Source: Rhodococcus spelaei (GTDB lineage: Bacteria; Actinomycetota; Actinomycetes; Mycobacteriales; Mycobacteriaceae). From it: a stretch of 64,000 bases of DNA. The stretch spans positions 55,527 through 119,526 of the forward strand of contig NZ_VIGH01000011.1 of NCBI RefSeq assembly GCF_006704125.1, given 5' to 3'. The position numbers and the translations under genes were made by a program. The stretch's first letter is position 1; every line of letters begins with the position of its first letter. The notes below the pieces were generated by a model that ran no database searches, was not told the origin of the DNA, and was given only the letters and a program-made list of their open reading frames with translations. Positions 8,712 through 17,645 of the stretch are shown here, piece by piece.

Positions 8712-9425
8712 TCACGCGCGCAGTGCCACCTCGATGACGGAACCGAGTTCCTCGTAGCCGAGTCGCGCCGCGAGCCGACGCGCCGCGGTGTTGTCGGGGT
8801 GCGGGCTCCACTGCGGGATCAGGCCCTCGTCGATGGCGTCGTTCGTGCACAGGCGCCCGACGGCGGAGCCATGCCCTTGGCGCCGTACACCCGGGGCGGT
8901 CAGCACGCCGACGCGGGCGACGATGCCCTGCCATTCCGTGTACCCGGCACCGGCGAGGGGAGTCTCGTCCTCGTCGAGCACGGTGAACCAGTTGCGCCGG
9001 CCGGTCAGGTCGGCCTCGGCGACGTCGTCGGGCGGGCACAGCGACTGCAGTGCCAGCACGTGCGGCAGGACGTGGGAGATCAGCGGGTTCTCCGCGCCGA
9101 TGTCGTCACCCACCTCGGCCGCGTACGCCAGCAGTCGCGGACCGGTGCACCGGCCACCCTGCTCCTTGGTCATCTCGACGAGCGTCGTGCGCGTCGAGAG
9201 TGCGTCGTCGTCGACGTCGGCGGCGTTCTCGAGTAGCCAGTCGGGGCCGACCAGCGCGCTGGCCCCACCGAGCCGGACGAATCGGACCGTGTCGGTGGCC
9301 GGCGCTAGCGTCCGGGTACCGGTGCGGCGAAGTGCGTCGTCCGGCAGGCCGAGTTCCCGGGACCAGGCGAGGGCGACGATGTCGAGTTGGTGCGAGTCCA
9401 CAGTGCGACGGTATCGGTCGCGCAC
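8712..9425 (-). CDS. GNAT-family N-acetyltransferase
   Basis: A 237-residue protein whose C-terminal half (from about residue 130) is a GNAT domain, with motif A VGVLTAPGVRRQGHGSAVG (the acetyl-CoA pyrophosphate loop RRQGHG) and the closing PDNTAARRLAARLGYEELG. The N-terminal 130 residues are less conserved and may bind the acceptor, which is unknown. The start is uncertain: GTG codons at 9425 and 9401 are both possible and neither has a clear ribosome site. It is divergent from the PadR gene. Confidence 0.78.
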   Translation of the reverse strand: MRDRYRRTVDSHQLDIVALAWSRELGLPDDALRRTGTRTLAPATDTVRFVRLGGASALVGPDWLLENAADVDDDALSTRTTLVEMTKEQGGRCTGPRLLAYAAEVGDDIGAENPLISHVLPHVLALQSLCPPDDVAEADLTGRRNWFTVLDEDETPLAGAGYTEWQGIVARVGVLTAPGVRRQGHGSAVGRLCTNDAIDEGLIPQWSPHPDNTAARRLAARLGYEELGSVIEVALRA

Positions 9426-9430
9426 GGCAC

Positions 9431-9459
9431 TTGTCGCACCCTGCTCCGTATCGTATATT
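9431..9459 (+). promoter_or_regulatory. Predicted sigma-70 type promoter for padR-MFS operon
   Basis: TTGTCG (9431-9436) and TATATT (9454-9459) are spaced by 17 bases, close to the housekeeping consensus. The AT-rich stretch is conspicuous in this GC-rich window. Transcription would begin near 9466, about 35 bases before the PadR start, and the interval between could hold the PadR operator. Confidence 0.6.
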
Positions 9460-9501
9460 CCGTCTGGACTAATTGGCTCGGGCTATATCGGGGGTGAGTG
9501 C

Positions 9502-10107
9502 ATGGCGGCTCGGTTGACCCCCCTTGCAATCACGGTGCTGGCACTGCTCAACGAGCGCGACATGCACCCGTACGAGATGTACCAACTGCACGTCCAGCGT
9601 CGCGACGAACGGCTCGTCAAGATCCGGCCGGGTTCGCTCTACCACACCGTGGAGCGGCTGGAACGCCAGGAACTCGTCGCGGTCGTCGGTACGGAGCGAG
9701 CGGGCAACCGCCCGGAGCGCACCACCTACCGCGCGACCGCAGCCGGGCGCGCGGCGCTGACCGAGTGGATCGGGTCCGCCCTCTCCACCCCGATTCGCGA
9801 GTACCCGGCGTTTCCGCTGGCGCTCGCCGAGGCGCACAACCTCCACCCGGACACCGTGTGCACGTCACTGGCCGAGCGGATCGACCTGGTGCAGAAGGAC
9901 ATCGACGACCTCGACGCGTTGCGTGAGGCCGCCGAGGCCCGAGAGAGCCCGCGAGTGTTCTGGTTCGGTTTCGAGTACCTGCGAGCGCTCGCGGTCACCG
10001 AGGCCGAATGGCTGCGCGGGCTGATCGACGAGATCGAGAGCGGGGCGCTGCCCTGGCACGCACCCGCGCTGAGCAAAGAGCACCACCCCGAAACGGCGAA
10101 GGGCTGA
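9502..10107 (+). CDS. PadR-family transcriptional regulator
   Basis: A 201-residue PadR repressor. The N-terminal winged helix is clear (LTPLAITVLALLNERDMHPYEM, then RPGSLYHTVERLERQELV and the wing with RTTYRATAAGRAAL). It is followed by a long C-terminal helical dimerisation region containing YPAFPLALAEAHNL. The ATG at 9502 has GGGGGTGAG upstream. The stop lies two bases before the GTG of the efflux pump gene, so regulator and pump form one operon. In this family the repressor typically binds a pump substrate and releases the operon promoter. Confidence 0.92.
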   Translation: MAARLTPLAITVLALLNERDMHPYEMYQLHVQRRDERLVKIRPGSLYHTVERLERQELVAVVGTERAGNRPERTTYRATAAGRAALTEWIGSALSTPIREYPAFPLALAEAHNLHPDTVCTSLAERIDLVQKDIDDLDALREAAEARESPRVFWFGFEYLRALAVTEAEWLRGLIDEIESGALPWHAPALSKEHHPETAKG

Positions 10108-10109
10108 AC

Positions 10110-11591
10110 GTGACCGAGACAAACCAGAACGCCGACATCAAACAATGGCCAGCGCTGTGGGCGCTGTGTCTGGGGTTCTTCATGATCCTCGTCGACTCCA
10201 CCATCGTCGCGGTGGCGAACCCGGCGATCATGGAGTCGCTGCACACCGACATCAACAGCGTCGTCTGGGTGACCAGTGCGTATCTGCTCGCCTACGCGGT
10301 GCCGCTGCTGGTCACCGGCCGGCTCGGTGACCGGTTCGGCCCCAAGAAGCTGTACCTGATCGGCCTGACGCTGTTCACCCTGGCCTCGCTGTGGTGCGGC
10401 CTGTCGGGCAACGTCGAGATGCTCATCGTCGCGCGGGTGTTCCAGGGCTTCGGTGCGGCGTTGATGACCCCGCAGACGATGGCCGTGATCACCCGAATCT
10501 TCCCGCCGGACAAGCGCGGAACCGCGATGGGCCTGTGGGGTGCGGTCGCCGGTGTCGCCACCCTGGTCGGCCCGCTGGCGGGTGGCGTCCTCGTCGACGG
10601 GCTCGGCTGGCAGTGGATCTTCATCGTCAACGTCCCGGTCGGCGTGATCGCCTTCCTCGCCGCGATGCGGTACGTCCCGACGCTCGAGACGCATTCGCAC
10701 CGCTTCGACATCCCCGGCGTCGTCCTCAGCGCGCTCGGCATGTTCTTCCTCGTGTTCGGACTGCAGGAAGGCAACACCTACAACTGGTCGGCGCGGGTGT
10801 GGCTGTTCATCGCGGCCGGCGTGGTGATGCTGATCGTCTTCGTCTGGTACCAGTCGTGGAACAAGAACGAGCCCCTGCTGCCGCTGGGGTTGTTCAAGGA
10901 CCGCAACTTCTCGCTGGCCAACATCGCGATCACCTCGATGGGCTTCGCGATCACCGCGATGGTGCTGCCGCTGATGTTCTACGCACAGGCGGTCCGCGGG
11001 CTCTCGCCGACTGGCTCGGCGTTGCTGATGGTGCCGATGGCCGTGCTCACCGGCGTGCTCGCGCCGAATGTCGGCAAGCTGGTGGACCGGGTGCACCCCC
11101 GCTACATCGCGGCGCCCGGCTTCCTGATGCTCTCGGTCTCGCTCGGCTGGCTCGCGCTGGTGATGAAGCCGGACGTCGCGATCTGGGAGCTACTGCTGCC
11201 GATCGGTCTGATGGGCGTCGCGAACGCCTTCATCTGGTCGCCGCTGGCGGCGACCGCCACCCGCAACCTGCCGATGAACGCGGCGGGCGCGGGATCCGGC
11301 GTGTACAACACCACCCGCCAGGTCGGCGCGGTCCTCGGTAGCGCAGGCGTCGGTGCCCTGATCACCTCGCGGCTGGCCGCCAACGGCGTCCCCTCCGGCG
11401 GTGGACCCGACGAGGGCGGTGCGCTGCCCAGCTTCATCGTCGACGGATTCAGCACCTCCATGGCCCAGGCCGTGCTGCTGCCCGCGGGCGTCCTGCTGGT
11501 CGGTTTCGTTGCCTCGCTGTGCTTCTCGCGGCCGGTGCGGGCCGGTGAGCCGTCCCGGGCCGACGCGACGCCGGAGTCGGTCGAGGCCTGA
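10110..11591 (+). CDS. DHA2 (EmrB/QacA) family drug efflux MFS transporter
   Basis: A 493-residue, fourteen-helix proton-driven exporter. The helix-1 motif FFMILVDSTIVAVANPAI, motif A GRLGDRFGPKKLYLIG and the motif-C region LWGAVAGVATLVGPLAGG place it in the DHA2 group with EmrB, QacA and LfrA. The GTG at 10110 is preceded by GAAGGG and follows the PadR stop by two bases, so expression is probably controlled by that repressor. The likely role is export of hydrophobic or cationic toxic compounds. Confidence 0.93.
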   Translation: MTETNQNADIKQWPALWALCLGFFMILVDSTIVAVANPAIMESLHTDINSVVWVTSAYLLAYAVPLLVTGRLGDRFGPKKLYLIGLTLFTLASLWCGLSGNVEMLIVARVFQGFGAALMTPQTMAVITRIFPPDKRGTAMGLWGAVAGVATLVGPLAGGVLVDGLGWQWIFIVNVPVGVIAFLAAMRYVPTLETHSHRFDIPGVVLSALGMFFLVFGLQEGNTYNWSARVWLFIAAGVVMLIVFVWYQSWNKNEPLLPLGLFKDRNFSLANIAITSMGFAITAMVLPLMFYAQAVRGLSPTGSALLMVPMAVLTGVLAPNVGKLVDRVHPRYIAAPGFLMLSVSLGWLALVMKPDVAIWELLLPIGLMGVANAFIWSPLAATATRNLPMNAAGAGSGVYNTTRQVGAVLGSAGVGALITSRLAANGVPSGGGPDEGGALPSFIVDGFSTSMAQAVLLPAGVLLVGFVASLCFSRPVRAGEPSRADATPESVEA

Positions 11592-11626
11592 GGCTCGCAC
11601 GGGTTCGGTTGTGGCAGGCTGACGCC

Positions 11627-12424
11627 ATGACCGAACCCGGGAGGCCGACCAGGCTCGAACGCAGCACCACCGAGGCGGGCGCGCAGATTGCCGTCCTCAC
11701 CTTCGCGCACGGACCGCTGAACCTGTTCGACCAGGCCATGTTCGACGCGATCGCCGCCGACGTGGACGCCCTCACGGCCGACCCGCCGCGCGCGGTGCTG
11801 CTGCGCGCCGAGGGCAAGGTGGTCTCGGGTGGGGTGGACGTCCACGTGTTCGACGGGCTGTCCGTCGACCAGGGCGCGGAACTCTGGCGCACCCTGTTCG
11901 CGGAATTTGTCCACCAGATCGAGGCGCTGCCCTGCCCGGTCGTGTACGCCGCGCACGGGCTGACCTTGACCGCCGCCTTCGAGATCGCGCTGGCCTGCGA
12001 CATCATCCTCGCCGCGCCGAAGGCGAAGTTCGGGCTGGTCGAGACGGTGGTCGGGCTGACCCCGTCGATGGGTGGGCCGCAGCGCCTCGCCGAGCGGGCC
12101 GGGTCCGGCCGGGCCCGTGAGCTCGTCATGACCGGTGACCTCTACGACGCCACCACGATGGCCGACTGGGGCGTCGTCAACGCCGTCCACGCGGACGTCG
12201 ACACCGCCGCCCGCGCGCTCACACAGCGACTGGCCGACGGTCCCACCCGCGCACACCACGCCACCAAGCGGATCATCGAGGCCTGGCGCTCCGGCGGTGT
12301 CGCGCACGCGGATTCGATCACTCCCGAGGTGTCGGGCGCCCTGTTCGGGACCGACGACCTCCGTGGCGCGGTGCGCAGCTTCCTCGAGGTCGGACCGGGG
12401 AAGGCCACCTACACGGGCCACTGA
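11627..12424 (+). CDS. Enoyl-CoA hydratase/isomerase family protein
   Basis: A 265-residue crotonase-fold protein. The oxyanion-hole region GKVVSGGVDVHVFDG and the block AAFEIALACDIILAAPKAKFG are visible. Both positions of the two hydratase glutamates are occupied by Glu (AFEIA and GLVETVVG), consistent with hydration or isomerisation of an acyl-CoA. The ATG at 11627 gives the standard length. It starts 35 bases after the efflux gene and is followed 51 bases on by a second crotonase. The pathway is not identified. Confidence 0.85.
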   Translation: MTEPGRPTRLERSTTEAGAQIAVLTFAHGPLNLFDQAMFDAIAADVDALTADPPRAVLLRAEGKVVSGGVDVHVFDGLSVDQGAELWRTLFAEFVHQIEALPCPVVYAAHGLTLTAAFEIALACDIILAAPKAKFGLVETVVGLTPSMGGPQRLAERAGSGRARELVMTGDLYDATTMADWGVVNAVHADVDTAARALTQRLADGPTRAHHATKRIIEAWRSGGVAHADSITPEVSGALFGTDDLRGAVRSFLEVGPGKATYTGH

Positions 12425-12475
12425 CGGCGCAGGAGTGGAGTCTGCGGAACGACCCGGAGGTTTAGGGTAGGCGTC

Positions 12476-13237
12476 ATGTCTGACGAAGTGCTGCTCGAAC
12501 GACGTGGCCGCATCCTGGTCATCACCATCAACCGCCCCGACGCGCGCAATGCGATCAACTCCGCGGTCAGCCACGCGCTCGCCGCCGCGGTCGACGAACT
12601 CGACGCCGACGCGGACCTGTCGCTGGCCGTCCTGACCGGCGCCGGCGGCAACTTCTGCGCGGGCATGGATCTCAAGGCCTTCGTGGCGGGCGAGAACGTG
12701 GTGGTGCCGGGCAAGGGGCTCGGCTTCACCGAGGCGCCGCCGCGCAAGCCGATCATCTCCGCCGTCGAGGGCTACGCGCTGGCCGGCGGCACCGAACTGG
12801 TGCTCGCCACCGACCTGGTGGTCGCCGCGTCCGATGCCAAGTTCGGCATCCCGGAGGTCAAACGCGGACTGATCGCCGCCGGCGGCGGGCTGCTCCGACT
12901 GCCCAAGCGGATCCCGTACCAGAAGGCGCTCGAGCTCGCGCTGACCGGCGACGCCTTCACCGCCGAGGAGGCGCACGGCTACGGCTTCGTCAACCGGCTG
13001 ACCGAGCCGGGCAAGGCACTCGACGGCGCCCTCGAACTCGCGGAGCGGATCACCGCCAACGGACCGCTCGCGGTCGCCGCCACCAAGGAGGTCATCGTCA
13101 GGTCCGCGGGCTGGTCCGACGAGGAGGCCTTCACCAGACAGCTCGAGCTGATGGGCCCGGTGTTCGCCTCCGAGGACGCGCAGGAGGGCTCGCGGGCCTT
13201 CGCGGAGAAGCGCGCCCCGGTCTGGAAGGGTCGTTAG
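12476..13237 (+). CDS. Enoyl-CoA hydratase (crotonase family)
   Basis: A 253-residue crotonase. Landmarks are ITINRPDARNAIN near residue 15, the oxyanion loop GGNFCAGMDLKAF, and YALAGGTELVLATDLVVAA followed by KFGIPEVKRGL. Both catalytic-type glutamates (GTELV and IPEVK) are present, so hydratase activity is plausible. It resembles mycobacterial EchA paralogues, which mostly lack defined substrates. The stop is only three bases before the deaminase start, so those two genes are probably cotranscribed. Confidence 0.9.
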   Translation: MSDEVLLERRGRILVITINRPDARNAINSAVSHALAAAVDELDADADLSLAVLTGAGGNFCAGMDLKAFVAGENVVVPGKGLGFTEAPPRKPIISAVEGYALAGGTELVLATDLVVAASDAKFGIPEVKRGLIAAGGGLLRLPKRIPYQKALELALTGDAFTAEEAHGYGFVNRLTEPGKALDGALELAERITANGPLAVAATKEVIVRSAGWSDEEAFTRQLELMGPVFASEDAQEGSRAFAEKRAPVWKGR

Positions 13238-13240
13238 TCC

Positions 13241-14206
13241 ATGTCGACCCCGCTGGCCGAGCTGCACATGCACATCGAGGGCTCCCTCGAACCCGAGCTG
13301 ATCTTCGAACTCGCGCAACGCAACAAGGTGGACCTGCCGTACCGCGACCTCGACGACCTGCGCTCGCGCTACGAGTTCACCGACCTGCAGTCGTTCCTGG
13401 ACCTGTACTTCGCGAACATGACGGTGCTGCGGACCGCGCAGGACTTCGCGGACCTGGCCCGCGCGTACCTCGCCCGGGCCGCCGCGGGCGGGGTCCGGCA
13501 CGCCGAGATTTTCTTCAACCCCCAGGCACACACCGCTCGCGGGGTGCCGCTGCCCGCGGTGCTCGAGGGACTCGCGGACGCCGTCGGGTCGAGTGAAGCC
13601 GAGTTCGGAGTGTCCAGCGACCTGATCGCCGCGGTACTGCGGGACCGCCCGGTTCCCGAGGCGGAGGCGATGCTCGACGAGGTGCTGCGCCTGGATGTCC
13701 CGGTGCTCGGGTTGGGACTGGACTCCGCGGAGGTGGGCTACCCGCCGTCGTTGTTCGTGGACGTGTTCGACCGGGCCCGCTCCAACGGATTGCGGACGGT
13801 GGCGCACGCGGGGGAGGAGGGTCCGCCGGACTACATCCGGCAGGCCCTCGACCTGCTGCGGGTCGAGCGCATCGACCACGGGGTGCGCTGCCTCGAGGAC
13901 GAAGCGCTGGTCGCCCGACTGGTCGAGGAGCAGGTGCCGTTGACGGTGTGCCCGCTGTCCAACGTCCGGCTGCGGGTGGTCGACACCCTCGCCGAGCATC
14001 CGTTGCGCCGCATGCTCGAGGCGGGACTGCTGGTGACCGTCAACTCGGACGACCCTGCGTACTTCGGCGGCTATGTCGACGACAACTTCGCGCGCCTGCA
14101 GGCCGAGCTCGGTCTGACCGACGCGGAGCGGGAGACGCTGGCGCGCAACTCGATCCGCGCGTCGTTCGCGAGCGCCGAGCGCAAGGCCGAACTGCTCGGC
14201 GGGTAG
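13241..14206 (+). CDS. Adenine deaminase-type hydrolase (adenosine deaminase superfamily)
   Basis: A 321-residue zinc hydrolase with a TIM-barrel fold. Metal ligands are the HMH of ELHMHIEGSLEPEL near the start, the His in TVAHAGEEGPP, and the Asp pair in VTVNSDDPAYFGGYV; the Glu of HAGEE is the catalytic acid. The segment GLGLDSAEVGYPPSLF and the overall pattern follow the Aah1/PA0148 branch, which deaminates adenine, rather than classical adenosine deaminase, which has a G-D-E type motif there. This suggests purine-base salvage to hypoxanthine. The call rests on a remembered family comparison. Confidence 0.85.
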   Translation: MSTPLAELHMHIEGSLEPELIFELAQRNKVDLPYRDLDDLRSRYEFTDLQSFLDLYFANMTVLRTAQDFADLARAYLARAAAGGVRHAEIFFNPQAHTARGVPLPAVLEGLADAVGSSEAEFGVSSDLIAAVLRDRPVPEAEAMLDEVLRLDVPVLGLGLDSAEVGYPPSLFVDVFDRARSNGLRTVAHAGEEGPPDYIRQALDLLRVERIDHGVRCLEDEALVARLVEEQVPLTVCPLSNVRLRVVDTLAEHPLRRMLEAGLLVTVNSDDPAYFGGYVDDNFARLQAELGLTDAERETLARNSIRASFASAERKAELLGG

Positions 14207-14215
14207 TCGGCCGGG

Positions 14216-15535
14216 TCAGCGTACGAACCCGCTGCCCTGCACCCGGCGGGCGAGGGCGAGCAGGTCGAGGTCGCGCCCGGCGGGGCCGACCAGACACAGT
14301 CCGACCGGAACCTTGTCTGCCGACTTCAGTGGCACCGTGGCGGCCGGCAGCCCGGCGATCGTCGCGATCGAGAGCAGCATTCCGGTACTGCGCATGGTGT
14401 TCGCGTAGGTCTCGCCGCTGATGTCGCCGCCCGACCTCTCGGGGGCAGGCGAGGCGGTGGTCGGCAGCACCAGCACGGTGTCGCCGAGGTAGCCGCGGAT
14501 CGCAGCGGTCGCGATGTCGAGCTGGGTGAGCGCCCGCCGGTACGCCTCCTCCGAGGTGCGGCTCGCGGTGGCGAGGTTCTCCCTTGCCTCGCCGCCGAGG
14601 GCGGACATTGCGCCGGACACGAAGGGGCTGTGCTGTTTCCACGCCTCGAACGCGACGACGGTGGAGACGGCGTCGTACCAGTCCGGCATCGCCGCGATGT
14701 CGAAGTCGCGGTCGGTCAGCGGCGGCAGGTCGGACTTGCGCCACGCGGTCAAGGCGGTGGTGGTGGCGGCGAGCACCGCGCCGGTCGCGATCGCGTTGAT
14801 GCCGGGGGCGGTGACGGCGCGCGCCAGTTGCCGTGTCGGCGCCCGGGCGACCGAGGCGGTCACCGCCTTCTCGAGCGCGGCGACGTCCGCGGCGAGCCAG
14901 CCGACGGTGTCGAGCGTCGGGCTCAACGGCAGCAGTCCCGCGGTGGGGACGGCGCCCCTGGTCGCGACGAAGCCGAACAGTCCCTGGTAGGCGGCGGGAA
15001 TCCGGACCGATCCGCCGGTGTCGGCGCCCAGTCCGATCGATGCCTCACCGCCGGCGACCGCGCTCGCGGCCCCGGACGTCGAACCGCCGGGGATCCGCTG
15101 TGCGGCAGCGTTGTTCGGCGGCGTCCCGTAGTGGTCGTTGACCCCGGAGTGGCCGTACCCGAGGTCGTCGGTCTGCGCGAGCCCGGCGACGGACGCGCCG
15201 GCGCCGAGCAGTCGGGCCACCGCCTCGGCGTTGTTCGGCTCCGTTGCGGCCTCGGCCAGCCACTGTGGATTGCCCGCCCCGATTTTCTGGCCCGCGACCG
15301 CGAACAGATCGGTCACGGCCACCGTCGTGCCGTCCAGGGCGCCGGAACCCGTCGCGGGAACCAGTGGCTCGCCCTGCACGCGCCACGTCGCCCGGCGCAC
15401 GGGGGAGGCGGTCGCGGTGGTCCCGCCGCCTGGCAGTGGCGGGACGCCGGGGTCGGACACGTCGCCACACCCAGCGAGCAGGGCGGCGCCCGCCGCGCCT
15501 ACCGCGAGGAAGCCTCGACGACTCAGATCGACCAT
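14216..15535 (-). CDS. Amidase-signature family lipoprotein lacking the usual catalytic Lys
   Basis: A 439-residue exported protein. The N-terminus combines a twin-arginine motif (SRRGFLAVG) with a lipobox (LLAGC), so it is probably Tat-exported and lipid-anchored. The amidase core is present: GGSTSGAASAVAGG with the cis-Ser, then ADTGGSVRIPAAYQG with the nucleophile Ser. The Lys expected in the V-K-D segment is replaced by Thr (AVTDLFAVAG). A Lys occurs eight residues downstream (GQKIG). Whether it still hydrolyses amides is therefore open. Start is the ATG at 15535, directly after an alternative GTG. Confidence 0.8.
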   Translation of the reverse strand: MVDLSRRGFLAVGAAGAALLAGCGDVSDPGVPPLPGGGTTATASPVRRATWRVQGEPLVPATGSGALDGTTVAVTDLFAVAGQKIGAGNPQWLAEAATEPNNAEAVARLLGAGASVAGLAQTDDLGYGHSGVNDHYGTPPNNAAAQRIPGGSTSGAASAVAGGEASIGLGADTGGSVRIPAAYQGLFGFVATRGAVPTAGLLPLSPTLDTVGWLAADVAALEKAVTASVARAPTRQLARAVTAPGINAIATGAVLAATTTALTAWRKSDLPPLTDRDFDIAAMPDWYDAVSTVVAFEAWKQHSPFVSGAMSALGGEARENLATASRTSEEAYRRALTQLDIATAAIRGYLGDTVLVLPTTASPAPERSGGDISGETYANTMRSTGMLLSIATIAGLPAATVPLKSADKVPVGLCLVGPAGRDLDLLALARRVQGSGFVR

Positions 15536-15593
15536 CACGCCAGGCTAGGTGGCGCGGCGTGGACGATGCCGGTGACTCGCCGCACGCGCCGGC

Positions 15594-16907
15594 CTATCCC
15601 AGCACCTGGCGCAGGTAATCGTTGTCGAACACCCGCTGCGGGTCGTACTTGTCCCGGACCGCACAGAACTCGTCGAAATGTGTGTACGTGGGCCGCAGGT
15701 CCGCGGCGGTGCGCGAGTGCATCTTGCCCCAGTGCGGCCGGCCGTCGACCGCACGCGCGATGGCCTCGACCGCGTCGAAGTACTGGCGGTGGTCGCGCCG
15801 GTGGTACTGGTGCACGGCGACGTACGCGGTGTCGCGACCGTTCGCCGTCGACAGCCACACGTCATCGGCGGCGGCGAAACGGACCTCGACGGGGAAGGCG
15901 ACCCGGACTTCCGAACGTGTGAACCAGGATTCGAGCTCGCGCAGCACGTCAGGCAGGGTCTCGGCGGGGACCGCGTACTCCATCTCGCGGAACTTCACCC
16001 GGCGCGACGATGCGAACACCCGGTAGCTGCGGTCGGTGAAGTCGCGGGCCGAGAGCACCCGCGAGGAGAAGTTGTTGATCTGCGGAATGGCACCGGGGAA
16101 GCGGGTCGCGACGCGGTTGATGCCCTCGAACATGGTGTTGGAGAGCAGTTCGTCGTCGACGTAGCCGCGGACCTTGCCGACCGGCTCGACCGGGGTGTCG
16201 GCAGGCAGTCGGGTGTTGCGCTTGGTCAGCACGCGGTCGGTGTGCGGGAACCAGTAGAACTCGAAGTGGTCTACGCCGTGGGCGTTCTCCTCGATCGCCG
16301 CCATGGTCTCGCCGAGCAGCGCTGGGGCCTCGGCTGCCCGCAGGTTGTAGGCGGACTCGCAGTGCAGGGTGAGCTTGGAGATGACGCCGATCGCGCCGAG
16401 TCCGAGGCGGGCTGCATTGAAGAGTTCGGGGTTCTCGTCGGCGGAGCAGTTCGTCACGGTGCCGTCGGCGAGGACCACCTCGAGCGCGCGCAGCTGAGTC
16501 GCCAGCCCGCCGAACTTCGCGCCGGTGCCGTGCGTGCCGGTGGAGATCGCGCCGGCGAGCGACTGGGCGTCGATGTCGCCGAGGTTGGTCATCGCGAGAC
16601 CCAGATCCCACAGCTTGGGATTGAGTTCGTGCAGTCGGGTACCCGCGAAGACGGTGACGAGCGCGCCGGACGGCTCGCGCGGAACCACGGATTCGATGCC
16701 CGTCAGGTTGTCGAGGCTGATCATCACCCCGTCGGTGGCGGCGGCCGGCGTGAACGAATGTCCGGCGCCGACGCACTTGACGTGCAGGCCATCCGCGGCG
16801 GCACGGGCGATCTCGGCACTGAGCTCGGCAACGGTCGCGGGCGTAGCGAAGCGACGGGGGCTGGCGCTGGCGCTGCGCGCCCAGTTGTGCCAGGTCTTCG
16901 AATCCAT
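15594..16907 (-). CDS. D-arabinono-1,4-lactone / L-gulonolactone oxidase family flavoprotein
   Basis: A 437-residue FAD-dependent oxidase of the vanillyl-alcohol oxidase superfamily. The FAD-binding N-terminal domain has VKCVGAGHSFTPAAATDG, where the His of GHSF is the usual covalent FAD attachment site, and ISTGTHGTGAKFGGL. The C-terminal ALO domain ends with the family motif PHWGKMH and DPQRVFDNDYLRQVLG. Members oxidise aldonolactones to ascorbate-like products using oxygen or an electron carrier. It is divergent from a TetR gene, and a 14-bp palindrome lies between them, so TetR control is likely. Confidence 0.9.
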   Translation of the reverse strand: MDSKTWHNWARSASASPRRFATPATVAELSAEIARAAADGLHVKCVGAGHSFTPAAATDGVMISLDNLTGIESVVPREPSGALVTVFAGTRLHELNPKLWDLGLAMTNLGDIDAQSLAGAISTGTHGTGAKFGGLATQLRALEVVLADGTVTNCSADENPELFNAARLGLGAIGVISKLTLHCESAYNLRAAEAPALLGETMAAIEENAHGVDHFEFYWFPHTDRVLTKRNTRLPADTPVEPVGKVRGYVDDELLSNTMFEGINRVATRFPGAIPQINNFSSRVLSARDFTDRSYRVFASSRRVKFREMEYAVPAETLPDVLRELESWFTRSEVRVAFPVEVRFAAADDVWLSTANGRDTAYVAVHQYHRRDHRQYFDAVEAIARAVDGRPHWGKMHSRTAADLRPTYTHFDEFCAVRDKYDPQRVFDNDYLRQVLG

Positions 16908-16923
16908 GCGCCCACTATTCACA

Positions 16924-16937
16924 TGGACGACCGTCCA
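16924..16937. promoter_or_regulatory. Candidate TetR operator, copy 1
   Basis: TGGACGACCGTCCA has perfect 6-bp arms around a 2-base centre. It sits between the divergent lactone oxidase (start 16907) and TetR (start 16986) genes. A near-identical site occurs at 17646-17659, just after the TetR gene. The match extends on both sides as ATGGACnnnCGTCCAG. Confidence 0.6.
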
Positions 16938-16985
16938 GGTCAACACCTGTGCGCAAGTCCGGCTCCGGCGTTCTAGGATCGTCGA

Positions 16986-17642
16986 ATGCTGAATCGGCTT
17001 CCGGCGGACGAACGTCGCGCGCAACTCGTGGAGTCGGCGATGGGTATCGCGGAACGGGGCGGCATCAGCTCCGTCACCATCCGTGCCGTCGCCGAGGATG
17101 CGGGGGTCTCCCTCGGGGTGGTCCATTACTGCTTCGACAGTAAGGAGGCACTGGTCGCCGCGATGGGCGAGGCGATCGTGCTCCAGCTCAGCGCCGCGCT
17201 CCGGTACGCATTCGGCTCGGCCCAGGGGGAAGGCGACCAGAGTGGACTTCGCGGCCTGCGGGAGGTGCTGCACAGCGGCCTGTCCAACATGTGGCCGATC
17301 ATCGAGGCCACCCCGGACCGCCAGCTGCTGACCTACGAGATCACCGCGTACGGACTGCGTCAGCAGGCTGCGGGGGCGGAGCTGGCCGGCGCCATCGCAG
17401 CGAAGCAGTATCACACGATGGACGACGAAGCCACGGCGTTCCTCGCGGAGACCGCGCGCTACACGGGAACCACCTGGACCGAGCCGGTGGCGGACATCGC
17501 CCGTTTCTGCCTCGCCGTCATCGACGGCATCGTGCTGCGCTGGCTCGTCGATCGCAACGGCGAAGCGGTGATCGCGCAGCTCGACGACGCGGTGCAGATG
17601 ATCGCGATGAAGGCGGTCGAGGCGAAGCCCGTCGCCTCCTGA
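16986..17642 (+). CDS. TetR-family transcriptional regulator
   Basis: A 218-residue regulator. The N-terminal helix-turn-helix is clear: RRAQLVESAMGIAERGGISS, then TIRAVAEDAGVSLGVVHYCF and DSKEALVAAMGEAI. The C-terminal ligand domain is helical and family-typical, with no recognisable ligand motif. It lies between a lactone oxidase gene (divergent) and a PLP-enzyme gene (same strand), each preceded by the same 14-bp palindrome, so it probably represses both and itself. The ATG at 16986 begins close behind the operator region. Confidence 0.9.
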   Translation: MLNRLPADERRAQLVESAMGIAERGGISSVTIRAVAEDAGVSLGVVHYCFDSKEALVAAMGEAIVLQLSAALRYAFGSAQGEGDQSGLRGLREVLHSGLSNMWPIIEATPDRQLLTYEITAYGLRQQAAGAELAGAIAAKQYHTMDDEATAFLAETARYTGTTWTEPVADIARFCLAVIDGIVLRWLVDRNGEAVIAQLDDAVQMIAMKAVEAKPVAS

Positions 17643-17645
17643 TCA

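Noticed and set aside
11102..13999. A 965-codon open frame on the minus strand
   Set aside because: It lies opposite three well-supported genes (efflux pump, crotonases, deaminase) and its composition is the His/Arg/Gly/Asp mix typical of antisense shadow in GC-rich DNA.
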